Counted from the first letter of the stretch, positions 8,061 through 17,137 are shown. The stretch: 64,000 bases of DNA from CAZAQV01 sp964487255 (GCA_964487255.1 CAZAQV010000012.1:120945-184944), one strand, 5' to 3'. Notes: generated from the sequence alone by a model not told the origin. Numbers and translations: made by a program.

Positions 8061-9752
8061 ATGGATCGCAGTCGGCCGCCGAAGTCAAACCACGAACTCT
8101 ACGACCGCGGTGCAGCGCGTACGCCTGAATTTCTCGAGGCGTGGACACCGACGCGTTTTTTCGTTCTGTTCTTCGTTTTGCTTGTGGGTACAGCGCTTCT
8201 CACGGCTTTTGTAAGCAGGGGCTTCGCGCTACTCGCCGTGGTGTTTGTCCCATTGGCGATGATCGGTACCCACGACGTCTTTCAAAAGAAACACTCGATC
8301 TTGCGCAACTTTCCCCTGCTCGGTCACCTGCGTTTCATTGCGGAGGGGATCCGCCCTGAGATTCGACAGTACTTCATCGAATCCGACGCCGAGGAAAACC
8401 CGCTGAGCCGTGAGAAACGCTCCCTGGTTTACCGTCGCGCCAAAGGGCATCTCGACACCTGGCCCTTCGGCACGCACCGCCACGTTTACCAAGTTGGGTA
8501 CGAATGGATCGGGCACTCGCTCGCACCGACCGAACCTGACCGTGCCACCGCACGCGTGATGATCGGTAGTGCGCAATGCACATCCCCGTACTCGGCATCG
8601 CGCTTCAACGTTTCGGCGATGAGCTTTGGCTCACTGTCCGGCCCTGCGGTTCACGCGATGAGTGCGGGTGCGGCCAAGGGGCACTTCTACCAAAACACCG
8701 GCGAGGGTGGGGTGAGCCGTCACCACAAGGCTGGTGGTGGTGATTTGGTTTGGCAGATCGGCACTGGGTACTTCGGTTGTCGTGCGCCGGACGGTGGCTT
8801 CGACCGAGAAGCATACAAGCGGACGGTGCAAAACCCTGCCATTAAGATGATCGAACTCAAGCTCTCGCAGGGCGCTAAGCCGTCGCATGGTGGCATCTTG
8901 CCGGGCATCAAGGTGACCGAGGAGATCGCCGAGGCTCGCGGAGTCACGGTCGGGCAGACGGTCATCTCCCCGCCGGCACACAGTGCTTTTTGCACGCCGA
9001 TCGAACTCCTGGAGTTTCTCGCCCAGCTACGCGAAATGGCGTCTGGTCGACCGGTGGGCTTTAAACTCTGCCTCGGTAACCCTGTCGAGTTCATGAGCAT
9101 CGTCAAGGCCATCGTGCACACCGGGATTTACCCGGATTTCGTGACGGTCGATGGTGCCGAAGGAGGAACGGGCGCTGCCCCGCTCGAGTTCTCCAACTCG
9201 GTGGGCATGCCACTCGACGAGGGCTTGGTGTTCGCGCACAACGCGTTGGTGGGGGCGGGGCTTCGAAAACAGATCAAGATTATCTCAGCCGGCAAGATCA
9301 CCTCCGGCTTTCATATTGTGCGTCAGCTGGCGCTCGGCGCCGACCTCTGCAACTCGGCACGTGCAATGATGCTTGCGGTGGGTTGCATCCAGGCACTGCG
9401 TTGCAACACGAACGGCTGCCCCACGGGAGTCGCGACCCAGGATCCACGACTCACGCGTGGCCTGGTCGTGGAGGACAAAGCGCTGCGAGTCGCGAGCTAC
9501 CACGAAGAAACGATCGATTCGTTGATGGAGCTACTTGGCGCGGCTGGACTCAGCGACCCAGATCAGCTCCGCCCGCAGCACTTGTTCCGGCGCGTGTCGG
9601 CCACGACGGTGCGCAGTCTTGGGGAGATCTACCCGTGCGTCGAGGAGGGGGCATTGCTCAGCGGCGGGGCGATCGATCCCTATCAGACGGTTTGGGAGCA
9701 GGCACAAGCTGAAGAGTTTCGGCCTCTTGAGGCCGTTCGTGTGTGGGACTAG
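8061..9752 (+). CDS. FMN-binding glutamate-synthase-family protein, membrane-anchored
   Basis: 563 residues from the ATG at 8061 (a GTG at 8043 is possible). Two adjacent hydrophobic segments at about 30-75 precede a full glutamate synthase FMN/Fe-S domain: DGAEGGTGAAP phosphate/FMN region, SAGKITSG, and a C-x5-C-x4-C cluster (CIQALRCNTNGC) that in GOGAT binds a 3Fe-4S centre. The amidotransferase and GXGXG domains of true GltB are missing, so this is a stand-alone redox member whose donor and product are unknown. Confidence 0.88.
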   Translation: MDRSRPPKSNHELYDRGAARTPEFLEAWTPTRFFVLFFVLLVGTALLTAFVSRGFALLAVVFVPLAMIGTHDVFQKKHSILRNFPLLGHLRFIAEGIRPEIRQYFIESDAEENPLSREKRSLVYRRAKGHLDTWPFGTHRHVYQVGYEWIGHSLAPTEPDRATARVMIGSAQCTSPYSASRFNVSAMSFGSLSGPAVHAMSAGAAKGHFYQNTGEGGVSRHHKAGGGDLVWQIGTGYFGCRAPDGGFDREAYKRTVQNPAIKMIELKLSQGAKPSHGGILPGIKVTEEIAEARGVTVGQTVISPPAHSAFCTPIELLEFLAQLREMASGRPVGFKLCLGNPVEFMSIVKAIVHTGIYPDFVTVDGAEGGTGAAPLEFSNSVGMPLDEGLVFAHNALVGAGLRKQIKIISAGKITSGFHIVRQLALGADLCNSARAMMLAVGCIQALRCNTNGCPTGVATQDPRLTRGLVVEDKALRVASYHEETIDSLMELLGAAGLSDPDQLRPQHLFRRVSATTVRSLGEIYPCVEEGALLSGGAIDPYQTVWEQAQAEEFRPLEAVRVWD

Positions 9753-9786
9753 CGTCGCTAGATAGGAGTGCTAACTTTGCGCACCT

Positions 9787-11049
9787 ATGCGCACGCGAGC
9801 CCAAGCCCCAAAGCTGGTCCTGTTCACCGTCGCGGTCCTCGCAGCAAGTTGCTCTTCGAGTCGACGGAGCGGCGCACCGGGGCCGACGACGACACACGTC
9901 GATGGTGCAAGCCCGGGTATGGACGGCGCGGTCGGGCGCGACGGCAGCGCGCTCAATGGTTGCGATGCCGTCAATGGTAGCGCGGACCTCGACCAAGACG
10001 GCGACGGTTTCTCGCGCGCCGCGGGCGATTGCAACGATTGCGATGCGGCTGTCAACCCAGGTGCATTTGACTTTCCCGGCAACGGTGCTGATGAGGACTG
10101 CTCAAGTGAGGACGCCGTGGCATCTGAGTTGCTCTGCGACTCTGGACTCTCGATGAACTCGACGGACGCCAAGGACGCAGCGCGTGCGATCGGATTGTGC
10201 AAGTTTACGAGCGAATCCTCAAAAGAGTGGGGTGTCATTTCCGCCCGTTTTACCCGTGCCAGCGGTTCGGGGGCGCCCAGCCACGATAGGCAGTTTGGTT
10301 TACTGCCCGACTTTGGTCAGGCGGACCCACAAGTTGGTGAGTCGATGCTTGCCCTTTCCTCGGGAATGGCGCGTTCACCGACCCAGTCGGGGTTTACGAG
10401 CGAGTGCGATTGCTATGATGACTATTGCCAGATCGCACCGATCCCGTCGACAGACAGTTTTCCTCCTGGGTTTCCCGTGGAGTCACCCTCTTGTCCGGGT
10501 GTGACGAGCGGAGATGTGTTCGACCCCGTCGCACTTGAGGTGAAAGTGCGGGTGCCTACAAATGCCAAAGCGCTCTCCTTCAACTCCAACTTTTACACGT
10601 ACGAGTACCCAAACTACATCTGTTCTGAGTACAACGATTTCTTCGTTACGTTGCTGACGCCGAGGGTCTCGAGCCTCAAGAATGACAATATTGTGTTTGA
10701 CAGCGAAGGGAACCTCGTGAGCGTCAACTCGGGTTTGCTCCAGGTATGCGAAGCTGGGACCCACAATGGAAAGGCCTTCTCTTGTGAGGAAGGCGTCGCA
10801 TCACTTGAAGGGTCGGGCTTTGAGAAGGAGTACGAGTGCGGGCAGACCCTCGAGTTTCCAGTACCCGCGGACCGCGCTGCGACCGGTTGGTTGCAGACGA
10901 AAGCACCGATCGAGAGCGGGAGCGTCATCACGCTGCGCTTTGCCATCTGGGACTCCGGCGATCCCTTTCTCGACTCGACCGTGCTCATCGACGGCTTTGA
11001 GTGGGAGGTCGAAGAGGCCACCGTCGGCACCACTCCCGTCCTCCGCTAG
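9787..11049 (+). CDS. Lipoprotein with MopE-type Asp-rich repeat
   Basis: 420 residues. A lipobox (VLAASC) is at about 17-22, then a low-complexity linker, then DLDQDGDGFSRAAGDCNDCDAAVNPGAFD, cited here in short: DQDGDGF...GDCNDCD. This is the putative metal-binding MopE motif common in Myxococcota surface proteins. The C-terminal part resembles choice-of-anchor beta domains with paired Cys (STVLIDGFEWEV end). It is probably exposed on the outer membrane; the ligand is unknown. Confidence 0.75.
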   Translation: MRTRAQAPKLVLFTVAVLAASCSSSRRSGAPGPTTTHVDGASPGMDGAVGRDGSALNGCDAVNGSADLDQDGDGFSRAAGDCNDCDAAVNPGAFDFPGNGADEDCSSEDAVASELLCDSGLSMNSTDAKDAARAIGLCKFTSESSKEWGVISARFTRASGSGAPSHDRQFGLLPDFGQADPQVGESMLALSSGMARSPTQSGFTSECDCYDDYCQIAPIPSTDSFPPGFPVESPSCPGVTSGDVFDPVALEVKVRVPTNAKALSFNSNFYTYEYPNYICSEYNDFFVTLLTPRVSSLKNDNIVFDSEGNLVSVNSGLLQVCEAGTHNGKAFSCEEGVASLEGSGFEKEYECGQTLEFPVPADRAATGWLQTKAPIESGSVITLRFAIWDSGDPFLDSTVLIDGFEWEVEEATVGTTPVLR

Positions 11050-11062
11050 CTTCGAGACGCGA

Positions 11063-11446
11063 GTGCTCGACCGTAGTTACCCCACGTGCACCCACTGTCA
11101 CGTAAAGCAAGTTGCGCAGATAAATTCAGGCAAGAGGCGAGCCCGTGCGACGAGAACGTTTCTCGGGTTCTTCCGCTTCTACTGCCAGTGGTGTGACAAG
11201 CCGTTTCACTATCCGATGAGCCTCTCCTACGAGCTGCTCTACTCAGTTGTTGCCGCCCTGCTGCTCCTGCTCGTCGCAGCAACGCTCTTCGCCGAGAACG
11301 TGGTGCCTAGTTTTTTGGGTTGTATTGGACTCGGATGCGTGGCGCCTGTAGCGCTTGCGAGAAACGCGTATTACCGACTACGTGCAAGCAAAGCGGAGCG
11401 AAATGCGGTCGCGCATGACGAGAAGCTCAGGCAAACGTTTGAATAA
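11063..11446 (+). CDS. Small zinc-ribbon/two-helix membrane protein
   Basis: 127 residues from a GTG at 11063, 13 bp after the upstream stop codon. CTHC (residues 9-12) and CQWC about 30 residues later form a likely zinc ribbon. Two hydrophobic helices follow (LLYSVVAALLLLLVAATLF and FLGCIGLGCVAPVALA), then a charged tail. The frame is open far upstream but overlaps the lipoprotein, so the short form is preferred. Function unknown. Confidence 0.55.
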   Translation: MLDRSYPTCTHCHVKQVAQINSGKRRARATRTFLGFFRFYCQWCDKPFHYPMSLSYELLYSVVAALLLLLVAATLFAENVVPSFLGCIGLGCVAPVALARNAYYRLRASKAERNAVAHDEKLRQTFE

Positions 11447-11450
11447 AAGA

Positions 11451-11514
11451 GGCAGGAGCAAAAGACTTTTGGTAGCTCCAAAGGTTCTTTTGTTCCTGCC
11501 GGTGACCCCAACGC
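11451..11514 (-). terminator. Second terminator hairpin with 17-nt tRNA-Glu 3' duplicate
   Basis: Read on the minus strand, the sequence CGTTGGGGTCACCGGCA, matching the end of the tRNA-Glu gene, is followed by a hairpin GGCAGGAACAAAAG...CTTTTGCTCCTGCC and CTCTTTT. The same order (tRNA 3' end, hairpin, T-tract) is found at the real tRNA-Glu. This looks like a duplicated tRNA end with its own terminator, possibly the trace of a lost second tRNA-Glu or an old integration. Confidence 0.55.
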
Positions 11515-11604
11515 TGTGTTCGCTCCGTTTCACTTCGTGCTCATCGCGGGTCTCGTTACGGCCCACTGGCGATGACGCGTAAGCGGAAGAGCTCAGAAAA
11601 GAAA

Positions 11605-11656
11605 AGGCAGCTCTCAAAGTTTCTTGCTACTAGCGAGAAAGCTTTTTGAGCTGCCG
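11605..11656 (-). terminator. Rho-independent terminator of the tRNA-Gln/tRNA-Glu transcript
   Basis: On the minus strand the stem GGCAGCTC...GAGCTGCC (long imperfect hairpin with AAAGCTTTCT / AGAAACTTT inner arms) is followed by TTTTCTTTTC. It begins immediately after the tRNA-Glu 3' end. Confidence 0.75.
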
Positions 11657-11657
11657 G

Positions 11658-11730
11658 TGACCCCAACGAGACTCGAACTCGTGTTTACGGCGTGAGAGGC
11701 CGTCGTCCTAGGCCACTAGACGATGGGGCC
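11658..11730 (-). tRNA. tRNA-Glu (anticodon CTC)
   Basis: 73 nt cloverleaf: acceptor GGCCCCA/TGGGGTC, anticodon stem ACGGC/GCCGT with loop CTCTCAC, T-arm ACGAG-TTCGAGT-CTCGT, discriminator A. CCA is not encoded (CCG follows). It lies 53 bp downstream of tRNA-Gln and is probably co-transcribed with it. Confidence 0.95.
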
Positions 11731-11783
11731 GGGTTGCTTCCATTCTAGTCAGCATTTTGATGTTGGCCAGAAGAAAGCGGGGG

Positions 11784-11854
11784 CTCGGGGACTAGGATTC
11801 GAACCTAGATAGCCAGAACCAGAAACTGGAGTCCTGCCATTAGACGATCCCCGA
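11784..11854 (-). tRNA. tRNA-Gln (anticodon CTG)
   Basis: 71 nt cloverleaf: acceptor TCGGGGA/TCCCCGA, anticodon stem CCAGT/TCTGG around loop TTCTGGT (one U-U pair at the loop edge), T-arm CTAGG-TTCGAAT-CCTAG, discriminator G. It is the first gene of a two-tRNA transcript. Confidence 0.93.
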
Positions 11855-11958
11855 GTATTTTAAGCTTTGCAAAGAACACGAAGCGGGCCCGTGGACGCGC
11901 TCCAAAAGGAGGCGGAGGTGTAGCTTCCAGCCCGGCTGTCGTCAAGCTCCTGCCGTAA

Positions 11959-12798
11959 CTAGGCGAAGAGGATGAGCCCGAAGTCGCCCGCCCTGCGAAA
12001 CCCGATGCGTTCGTACGCTCGCCGAGCCGCAATATTGTCCTTTTGGGTGAACAGAACCGCGCTTTGCACGCCACGAAACCGCGCCTGCTCCAGCGAGGCC
12101 GCGACCACCGCGCCACCGTAGCCGCGTCCCCGTTGATCGGGCGGCGTAAAGACGCCCCCGACCTGCACGCAATCCGGCAGCTCGGCGTTGAAGGCAGATT
12201 GCGCGAGCAGCTGCCCATTGCGATACAACACGAAAAGGTTCTGCTCTTCGATGCCCCGCCGAACCATAGCCTCCAACTCGGCGTCGCCCAGCGTGCGGCC
12301 TAGAAGCTCGCGCTCGTAGCCATCTCGCCATTGAACGAGTTTCCCGAGATCCTCTAGCTGTGCGAAGCGACAGGCGCAGCCGTCAGGAAACGTTGCGTCG
12401 AGCGCGCTCAGATCGAGAGTGAAGAAGTCCTCGCAACTGTCGATCGTCGTCGTGCGTGCGTTGAGTCTGAGCGCTCGTCGCGCCGCCTCAACCTGCGGCC
12501 AAGGTCCGATCAAGCCCATGATTGGCCGTCCGGAGTCAGCGGCGGCGTGCGTAATTAGTGCAGTGTCGACATTTGGCGTCTGGAGCAGCAACACACCATT
12601 CCAAGCGTGGCAAACGAGATCGGTTACCGCACTCGCCTCGGTTGCACCGTAGTATTGCCCTTGCAAGCGCTTGCCCTCGTATTCGATAACCGATTTCGCC
12701 AGGTTCGAACGCAAGAACATGCTCGCCTCGGCGTGCTGTTGTAGCAGTGCCTCCAGCGCAGGGCGGTCGTCTTCGTGGAGTAAGCGAATCTCAGCCAT
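11959..12798 (-). CDS. GNAT-family N-acetyltransferase
   Basis: 279 residues. The C-terminal GNAT domain (about 150-275) shows the acetyl-CoA loop (PPDQRGRGYGGAVV) and the closing RAYERIGFRRAG segment. The N-terminal half looks like a degenerate second GNAT-like domain, as in DUF4081-type proteins. The acceptor substrate is unknown. It starts with ATG after a GGAGAAAC Shine-Dalgarno and is divergent from the glycosylase gene (33 bp gap). Confidence 0.85.
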   Translation of the reverse strand: MAEIRLLHEDDRPALEALLQQHAEASMFLRSNLAKSVIEYEGKRLQGQYYGATEASAVTDLVCHAWNGVLLLQTPNVDTALITHAAADSGRPIMGLIGPWPQVEAARRALRLNARTTTIDSCEDFFTLDLSALDATFPDGCACRFAQLEDLGKLVQWRDGYERELLGRTLGDAELEAMVRRGIEEQNLFVLYRNGQLLAQSAFNAELPDCVQVGGVFTPPDQRGRGYGGAVVAASLEQARFRGVQSAVLFTQKDNIAARRAYERIGFRRAGDFGLILFA

Positions 12799-12831
12799 GG
12801 GTTTCTCCTTATCGATGGCTATAATCGACTC

Positions 12832-13428
12832 GTGTCCTTGCTCAATCGAGATTTTTTCGCTCGTGACGCGCTAATCGTCGCGCGCGAGCTCGTGGGTATG
12901 CATTTGCGGCGGGGCAAGGTCACACTGCGCATCAGCGAGACCGAGGCCTACCGCTACCCGGGCGACACCGCGAACCATTGTCGCGCAGGCGTGACCGAGC
13001 GCAATCGACCCATGTGGGGCCCGCCGGGACGCGCGTACGTGTACTTATGCTACGGCATGCACAATATGCTCAACCTGGTCACCAACCGCGAAGGGGAAGG
13101 CGCGGCGGTCTTGATTCGCGCCTGCGAGCCGATCGCAGGGCTGCCTACGATTTCGCGCCGGCGCGGTGGGAAGCAAGGACCGGTGTTGCTCACAGGACCG
13201 GGTAAGGTCGGCCAAGCGCTGGCGCTCGACACCTCTTGGTCAGGGCACGACTTGTGCGCCTCCGGTGGGCTCGAAGCGCGCAAGGGAGACGCGCCGACGC
13301 AGCTTTTGGCCGGGCCGCGCGTGGGCATCGACTATGCACACGCACGAGACGTTCGTGCGCGCTGGCGTTTTGCTCTCGCGGATTCACCGTGGGTGTCCGA
13401 GCGAAAGACGCTGACGCCGCTGCGCTAG
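12832..13428 (+). CDS. DNA-3-methyladenine glycosylase (Mpg/AAG family)
   Basis: 198 residues, the usual length for bacterial AAG-type glycosylases, starting at GTG. Family hallmarks: ARELVG-x-L near the N-terminus, the catalytic Glu in ISETEAY, the GRAYVYLCYGMHNMLN strand and the GPGKVGQALAL segment. It removes alkylated or deaminated purines in base-excision repair. The 3' end overlaps the convergent sigma-fusion gene by about 45 bp. Confidence 0.93.
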   Translation: MSLLNRDFFARDALIVARELVGMHLRRGKVTLRISETEAYRYPGDTANHCRAGVTERNRPMWGPPGRAYVYLCYGMHNMLNLVTNREGEGAAVLIRACEPIAGLPTISRRRGGKQGPVLLTGPGKVGQALALDTSWSGHDLCASGGLEARKGDAPTQLLAGPRVGIDYAHARDVRARWRFALADSPWVSERKTLTPLR

Positions 13429-15426
13429 CTCCTTTTCGATGACCTCGCGGTAGGAATCGATATTGCGTGCACCGACCAGAACTTGGCCGTTGATCACCCA
13501 GGTCGGTGTGCCACGCAGGCCAAGCTCAATCAGTTCGGCTTCGTTCTTTTCAATTTGTTGGGCGCAGCTCTTGCCCAGCATGTCACGCAAAAAGCGCTTG
13601 TGCTCCAGACCGATTCGTTCCGCGATGCGGAGCATATTCTCTTCGGAGAAATCTCGACCCACCGTCGCTTCGGACCACACCGACTCCATGAACGCTGCTG
13701 CCCCGCCTTGTCGCGCCGCCGCGCAGTACGCCTTGTCGGCCAGCGCGGAGTCGGCGACACCTCTCTGTACACGGGTTACGACGTGAAGTTCGTCGGGGTA
13801 GTCCTCGCGCAATCTCTTGAGAATCGCTTGTGTCTTGACACAGAACGGCGAGCCGAAGTTCGTGATGTTGATGATCGTGACGGCTGCCTCGCTGTTCCCT
13901 TCGGAAAGGTGACCGGTGGTCGGGACCTCGATGGTCGCGCGCTTTTCCTCCTGAAGGTAGAACTGGGTTTCTCCCTTCTCGTCTCCGTTGGCGTATCCCT
14001 CGGTTGGCGCAATCATGTGGCTGAGGGCTTCTTCGTGTGCGCGTTGTTCAGCCTCGCTGACCTTTCCGTCGCCATCGGTGTCCATCGCGCGAGCGACTTC
14101 CTCTCTCATTTCGTCCTCCGCCCGAACGCGAGATGTGTCGCCGTCCCGAAGCTGTCTGGCGATGCTTGGCGGTGCTTCGTCGATGCTTTCGCTCAGAAGG
14201 GGAACCCAGTCTGGGGGAAGGTCGATCAACCAATCCCTCGTCGCCGAGGGCAGCGCAACATCAACCTTGCGATAGCCGACACGGGGCTCCTCGGCTGAAC
14301 CATGCTCGCGACAGGTCACCGCTACGCTGTACTCACCTGGTTGAAGCCCGTCGATCGCAAAGGTGCCCCGCGCGTCGGTCAGTGCGTAGGCAATTCGGCT
14401 CACGAATGTTCTTTCCGGCCGAAAGACCGAAACGTCGGCATGGATGCATGGCGTATTGGAGCCTTTGATCAGGACACGACCGCGCAGGGGCGCAGTAGGG
14501 AGGCCGACCGGTGATGGATCCCCATCGCGCGACGTGCCGCTCGCATTGTCTCGTGGTGCGTGAGGTGCGGGCCCCGTCAGCGAAGATCTTTGTCGTTCGT
14601 CTACCCGGTGGATCTCGGTCTTGCTGGCCCTTGTCGGTTCACGGACCCGCTCGGCCTGTGCGTCCGACACGTACGGCCACGCTATCGCCAATGCGCATAG
14701 AGCGATCAGAACTACGATGGCTCCGACCCGAAACCATAGACTTGCAACGAGTGGTGCCGCATATCCGGCCAAGCCCGCACCGATTGCGGGTGGTGAAATG
14801 GTGGGCGAAGAGGGCGTTGCACCGAGCTCACGAATGCTTGCCATGACGCCGAGCGCAAAACTGGAACCGGGACGACTCCGCGCGACGGCCCGTCCGACGA
14901 CTCGTTCAAGTTGCTCACGCATCGCTTGTCGCCCGCGTGACACGCGCTGCCTTGCGGCTTCTTCACTCACACCGAGGATCCGGGCGACCTCCTTAAGCGA
15001 CTGGTCCTCACGGTAGAAGAGCACGAGCGCGACGCGGCAGGACTCTGGAATCGTGTCTAAAACCCGATCGACGAGCGCAGCATTTTCCTTCCGCCCAAGC
15101 ACCTCCTCGGCACTCTCTGTCCCGCCGAGCGCGTGGTCATCGATGGGTGTCGTTGGCTTTCGCTTTCGCAGCAGTTTTAGGCCCTCGGCTCGGGCGATGC
15201 TACACAGCCATGCGCCAACCTTGGCGGGCTCACGGAGCTTGTCCAACTTTCGCCAGCCTTCAACGAACGCTTCCTGGCCCACGTCTTCGCTCAGCGAGAT
15301 ATCATGAACCACGGCCAGCGCCGTCGCGCATACGGCCGCCTGGTGGCGTGTGACGAGCTCGGCGTAGGCACTCGCATCTCCTGTGCGGGTTTGCAGTACC
15401 AGGTCGTGATCAGAAGTAGCGGTCAT
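13384..15426 (-). CDS. ECF sigma factor fused via a membrane helix to a DsbA-like domain
   Basis: 680 residues from the ATG at 15426. Order: sigma region 2 (about 15-90; SEDVGQEAFVEGWRKL), region 4 (about 120-175; SLKEVARILGVSEEAARQRV), one transmembrane helix (about 232-252), a carboxypeptidase-regulatory-like beta domain (about 310-395; DARGTFAIDGLQPGEYSVAV), an EF-hand-like loop (DTDGDGKVSEAE at 449-460) and a DsbA-like thioredoxin fold (about 515-670). The DsbA part keeps the cis-Pro loop (RGTPTWVING) but has SPFC instead of CxxC, so only C529 remains. With sigma inside, the thioredoxin part would be periplasmic: a possible one-protein signal relay. Divergent from apaG. Confidence 0.85.
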   Translation of the reverse strand: MTATSDHDLVLQTRTGDASAYAELVTRHQAAVCATALAVVHDISLSEDVGQEAFVEGWRKLDKLREPAKVGAWLCSIARAEGLKLLRKRKPTTPIDDHALGGTESAEEVLGRKENAALVDRVLDTIPESCRVALVLFYREDQSLKEVARILGVSEEAARQRVSRGRQAMREQLERVVGRAVARSRPGSSFALGVMASIRELGATPSSPTISPPAIGAGLAGYAAPLVASLWFRVGAIVVLIALCALAIAWPYVSDAQAERVREPTRASKTEIHRVDERQRSSLTGPAPHAPRDNASGTSRDGDPSPVGLPTAPLRGRVLIKGSNTPCIHADVSVFRPERTFVSRIAYALTDARGTFAIDGLQPGEYSVAVTCREHGSAEEPRVGYRKVDVALPSATRDWLIDLPPDWVPLLSESIDEAPPSIARQLRDGDTSRVRAEDEMREEVARAMDTDGDGKVSEAEQRAHEEALSHMIAPTEGYANGDEKGETQFYLQEEKRATIEVPTTGHLSEGNSEAAVTIINITNFGSPFCVKTQAILKRLREDYPDELHVVTRVQRGVADSALADKAYCAAARQGGAAAFMESVWSEATVGRDFSEENMLRIAERIGLEHKRFLRDMLGKSCAQQIEKNEAELIELGLRGTPTWVINGQVLVGARNIDSYREVIEKELAQRRQRLSLGHPR

Positions 15427-15515
15427 ATGAGGTAGTTGCGACGAGGTGCGCAAACGTGACACGAAAAAGTCGATTGCCTCAACGAGGTTGAGAATTATAG
15501 AGTTTTTGTCCAGTT

Positions 15516-15929
15516 ATGAACCTACTTAGCGAAAAGCCCGAGACGCAATGCAGTGCGGTTACCGAGGGTATCCGAATCGAAGTGCAGAGCCACTACATCG
15601 AGGCTCAATCGTCAGCCTCTGACTCGCGCTACGTGTTCGCGTATCAGGTCCGAGTTAGCAATGAGGGTGCGGCGCCGGCGCAGCTCATCTCACGTCACTG
15701 GGTCATCACGCACGGCGACGGGAAGGTTGAAGAGGTCCGCGGGCCAGGTGTCGTGGGGCACCAGCCGCTGCTCCAACCCGGCCAATCCTTCGAGTACGCG
15801 AGCGGTTGCATATTAAAAACGCCGTGGGGCACGATGCATGGCGAGTATCAAATGGTGCGGCCCGACGGCGCACCCTTCGACGCCAACATCGCACCTTTCC
15901 TTTTAGAAATGCCGTTCGCACTCAACTGA
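15516..15929 (+). CDS. apaG: ApaG-domain protein
   Basis: 137 residues, matching ApaG in length. The immunoglobulin-like fold is recognisable from YVFAYQVRVSNEG, the RHWVITHGDGKVEEVRGPGV strand pair and GTMHGEYQMV. ApaG is linked to Ap4A metabolism and divalent-cation tolerance in enterobacteria; its molecular role is not settled. The short gap to the sigma-fusion start holds both promoters. Confidence 0.92.
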   Translation: MNLLSEKPETQCSAVTEGIRIEVQSHYIEAQSSASDSRYVFAYQVRVSNEGAAPAQLISRHWVITHGDGKVEEVRGPGVVGHQPLLQPGQSFEYASGCILKTPWGTMHGEYQMVRPDGAPFDANIAPFLLEMPFALN

Positions 15930-15956
15930 ATGTCTCAGCGAAGCTGTGGGTGAAGT

Positions 15957-16454
15957 TCAGTTGCTGGCGCGGTGCTTGTCCCAGGCTGACTTGATTTCGC
16001 GGTAGGTGCTGATGGCTTGGTCGCTTAGATTGTGCGCGCCGGCATCGACGAGCTTTTGGCGGATGTCTTTGGGGTCCTTGCTCCAGCCATTGGGAAGATC
16101 GAGTTTTTCACCGGGAGGAACGCCGTCGAGCATGCCTTGCTCTTCGAGCGCCCAAAGCGCTTCGGCGGCGAGAAACTGCCCCGCGATCCGGCGCAGCTCG
16201 ATCGGAACCGATGCACCCATCGGGAAAACGTCGTAGATAGCGATTTGCTCTTCGGGCAGCTGAAGTTTCTTCCGTAGCCCGGCAAAGGCTTTGGGATGGA
16301 TGGCGAGTTCTGCGACCTCGACGCCTGCGATGGGCTTTCCGGCCGACGCCACCATTGCGGTTTCGACGGCGTCGCCGAGTGAGCGGGTGACTGCAGCCGG
16401 TCGGGCCGAGCTGTCTTGTAAGACGGTTACAACTAAGAAGGGTGCATCGTTCAT
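15957..16454 (-). CDS. Conserved hypothetical cytoplasmic protein
   Basis: 165 residues, no signal peptide or membrane helix and no family recognised. It is soluble and acidic-to-neutral, with an N-terminal beta strand region (FLVVTVLQD) and a helical C-terminal half (LVDAGAHNLSDQAISTYREI). It stands alone between apaG and the Sua5-like gene; codon use looks native. Confidence 0.6.
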   Translation of the reverse strand: MNDAPFLVVTVLQDSSARPAAVTRSLGDAVETAMVASAGKPIAGVEVAELAIHPKAFAGLRKKLQLPEEQIAIYDVFPMGASVPIELRRIAGQFLAAEALWALEEQGMLDGVPPGEKLDLPNGWSKDPKDIRQKLVDAGAHNLSDQAISTYREIKSAWDKHRASN

Positions 16455-16534
16455 GAGTTGCCTAACTTCGCGCTGACAATGTGGCCGAACTTTTCTCTAT
16501 TGTCTAGCCGAGAGAACGTGCAAAATCTCCGCCC

Positions 16535-17137
16535 ATGCGCCTGTCCATCTACGCCGAGCACCCAGAGCCGCGAAAGATTCGTCGCGCAGCGGACGTGCTT
16601 CGTCAAGGAGGCGTCATCGCGTATCCGACCGACACGGTGTACGGTATCTGCTGTCGGGCCCACGATAAGAAGGCGATTGAGCGCGTATACCGCATGAAGC
16701 GGATGAAGCGCACGCAGCCGCTTGCGCTCATGTGTCCCGATCTGAGCGAGATCGCCCGGTACGCCATCGTCGACAACATGACCTATCGCACGCTCAAGCG
16801 CGCGTTTCCGGGTCCTTATTGCTTTGTGCTCAATGCTACTCGCGAGGTGCCGCGCATGTTGCAGAGCAAGCAGAAGACAGTGGGCATTCGCGTGCCCGCC
16901 AGTCCGGTAGTTCAGGCGCTGCTTGAGGAACTGGATTCGCCGTTGGTGACGACGACCGCCAGCTGGGAAAATGAAGTGCTGATCGACCCGGCGGAGATCG
17001 ATGATCGATTCCGCGACTTGGATTTGGTGCTCGACGCTGGACTCGCAGAGAACATGCCTTCCACTGTCGTCGACCTTACGGGCGACGCCCCGAAGGTCAT
17101 CCGCGAGGGCAAAGGCCCGCTCGAAGGTTTGCTCTAG
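16535..17137 (+). CDS. Sua5/YciO/YrdC-family protein
   Basis: 200 residues. It shows the YrdC fold: GGVIAYPTDTVYGICC, the K/R-rich RMKRMKRTQPLALMC loop that binds nucleotide, FPGPYCFVLNAT and GIRVPASP. The TTTASWENE and DLTGDAPKVIREGKGP segments are closer to YciO than to TsaC/Sua5, so a role in tRNA threonylcarbamoyladenosine synthesis is possible but not certain. The 3' end overlaps coaBC by 4 bp (convergent). Confidence 0.85.
   Translation: MRLSIYAEHPEPRKIRRAADVLRQGGVIAYPTDTVYGICCRAHDKKAIERVYRMKRMKRTQPLALMCPDLSEIARYAIVDNMTYRTLKRAFPGPYCFVLNATREVPRMLQSKQKTVGIRVPASPVVQALLEELDSPLVTTTASWENEVLIDPAEIDDRFRDLDLVLDAGLAENMPSTVVDLTGDAPKVIREGKGPLEGLL

Noticed and set aside
10766..11062. N-terminal extension of the small zinc-ribbon protein to 226 residues
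   Set aside because: The extra part fully overlaps the lipoprotein gene in another frame and has shadow-like composition; the GTG at 11063 fits spacing better.
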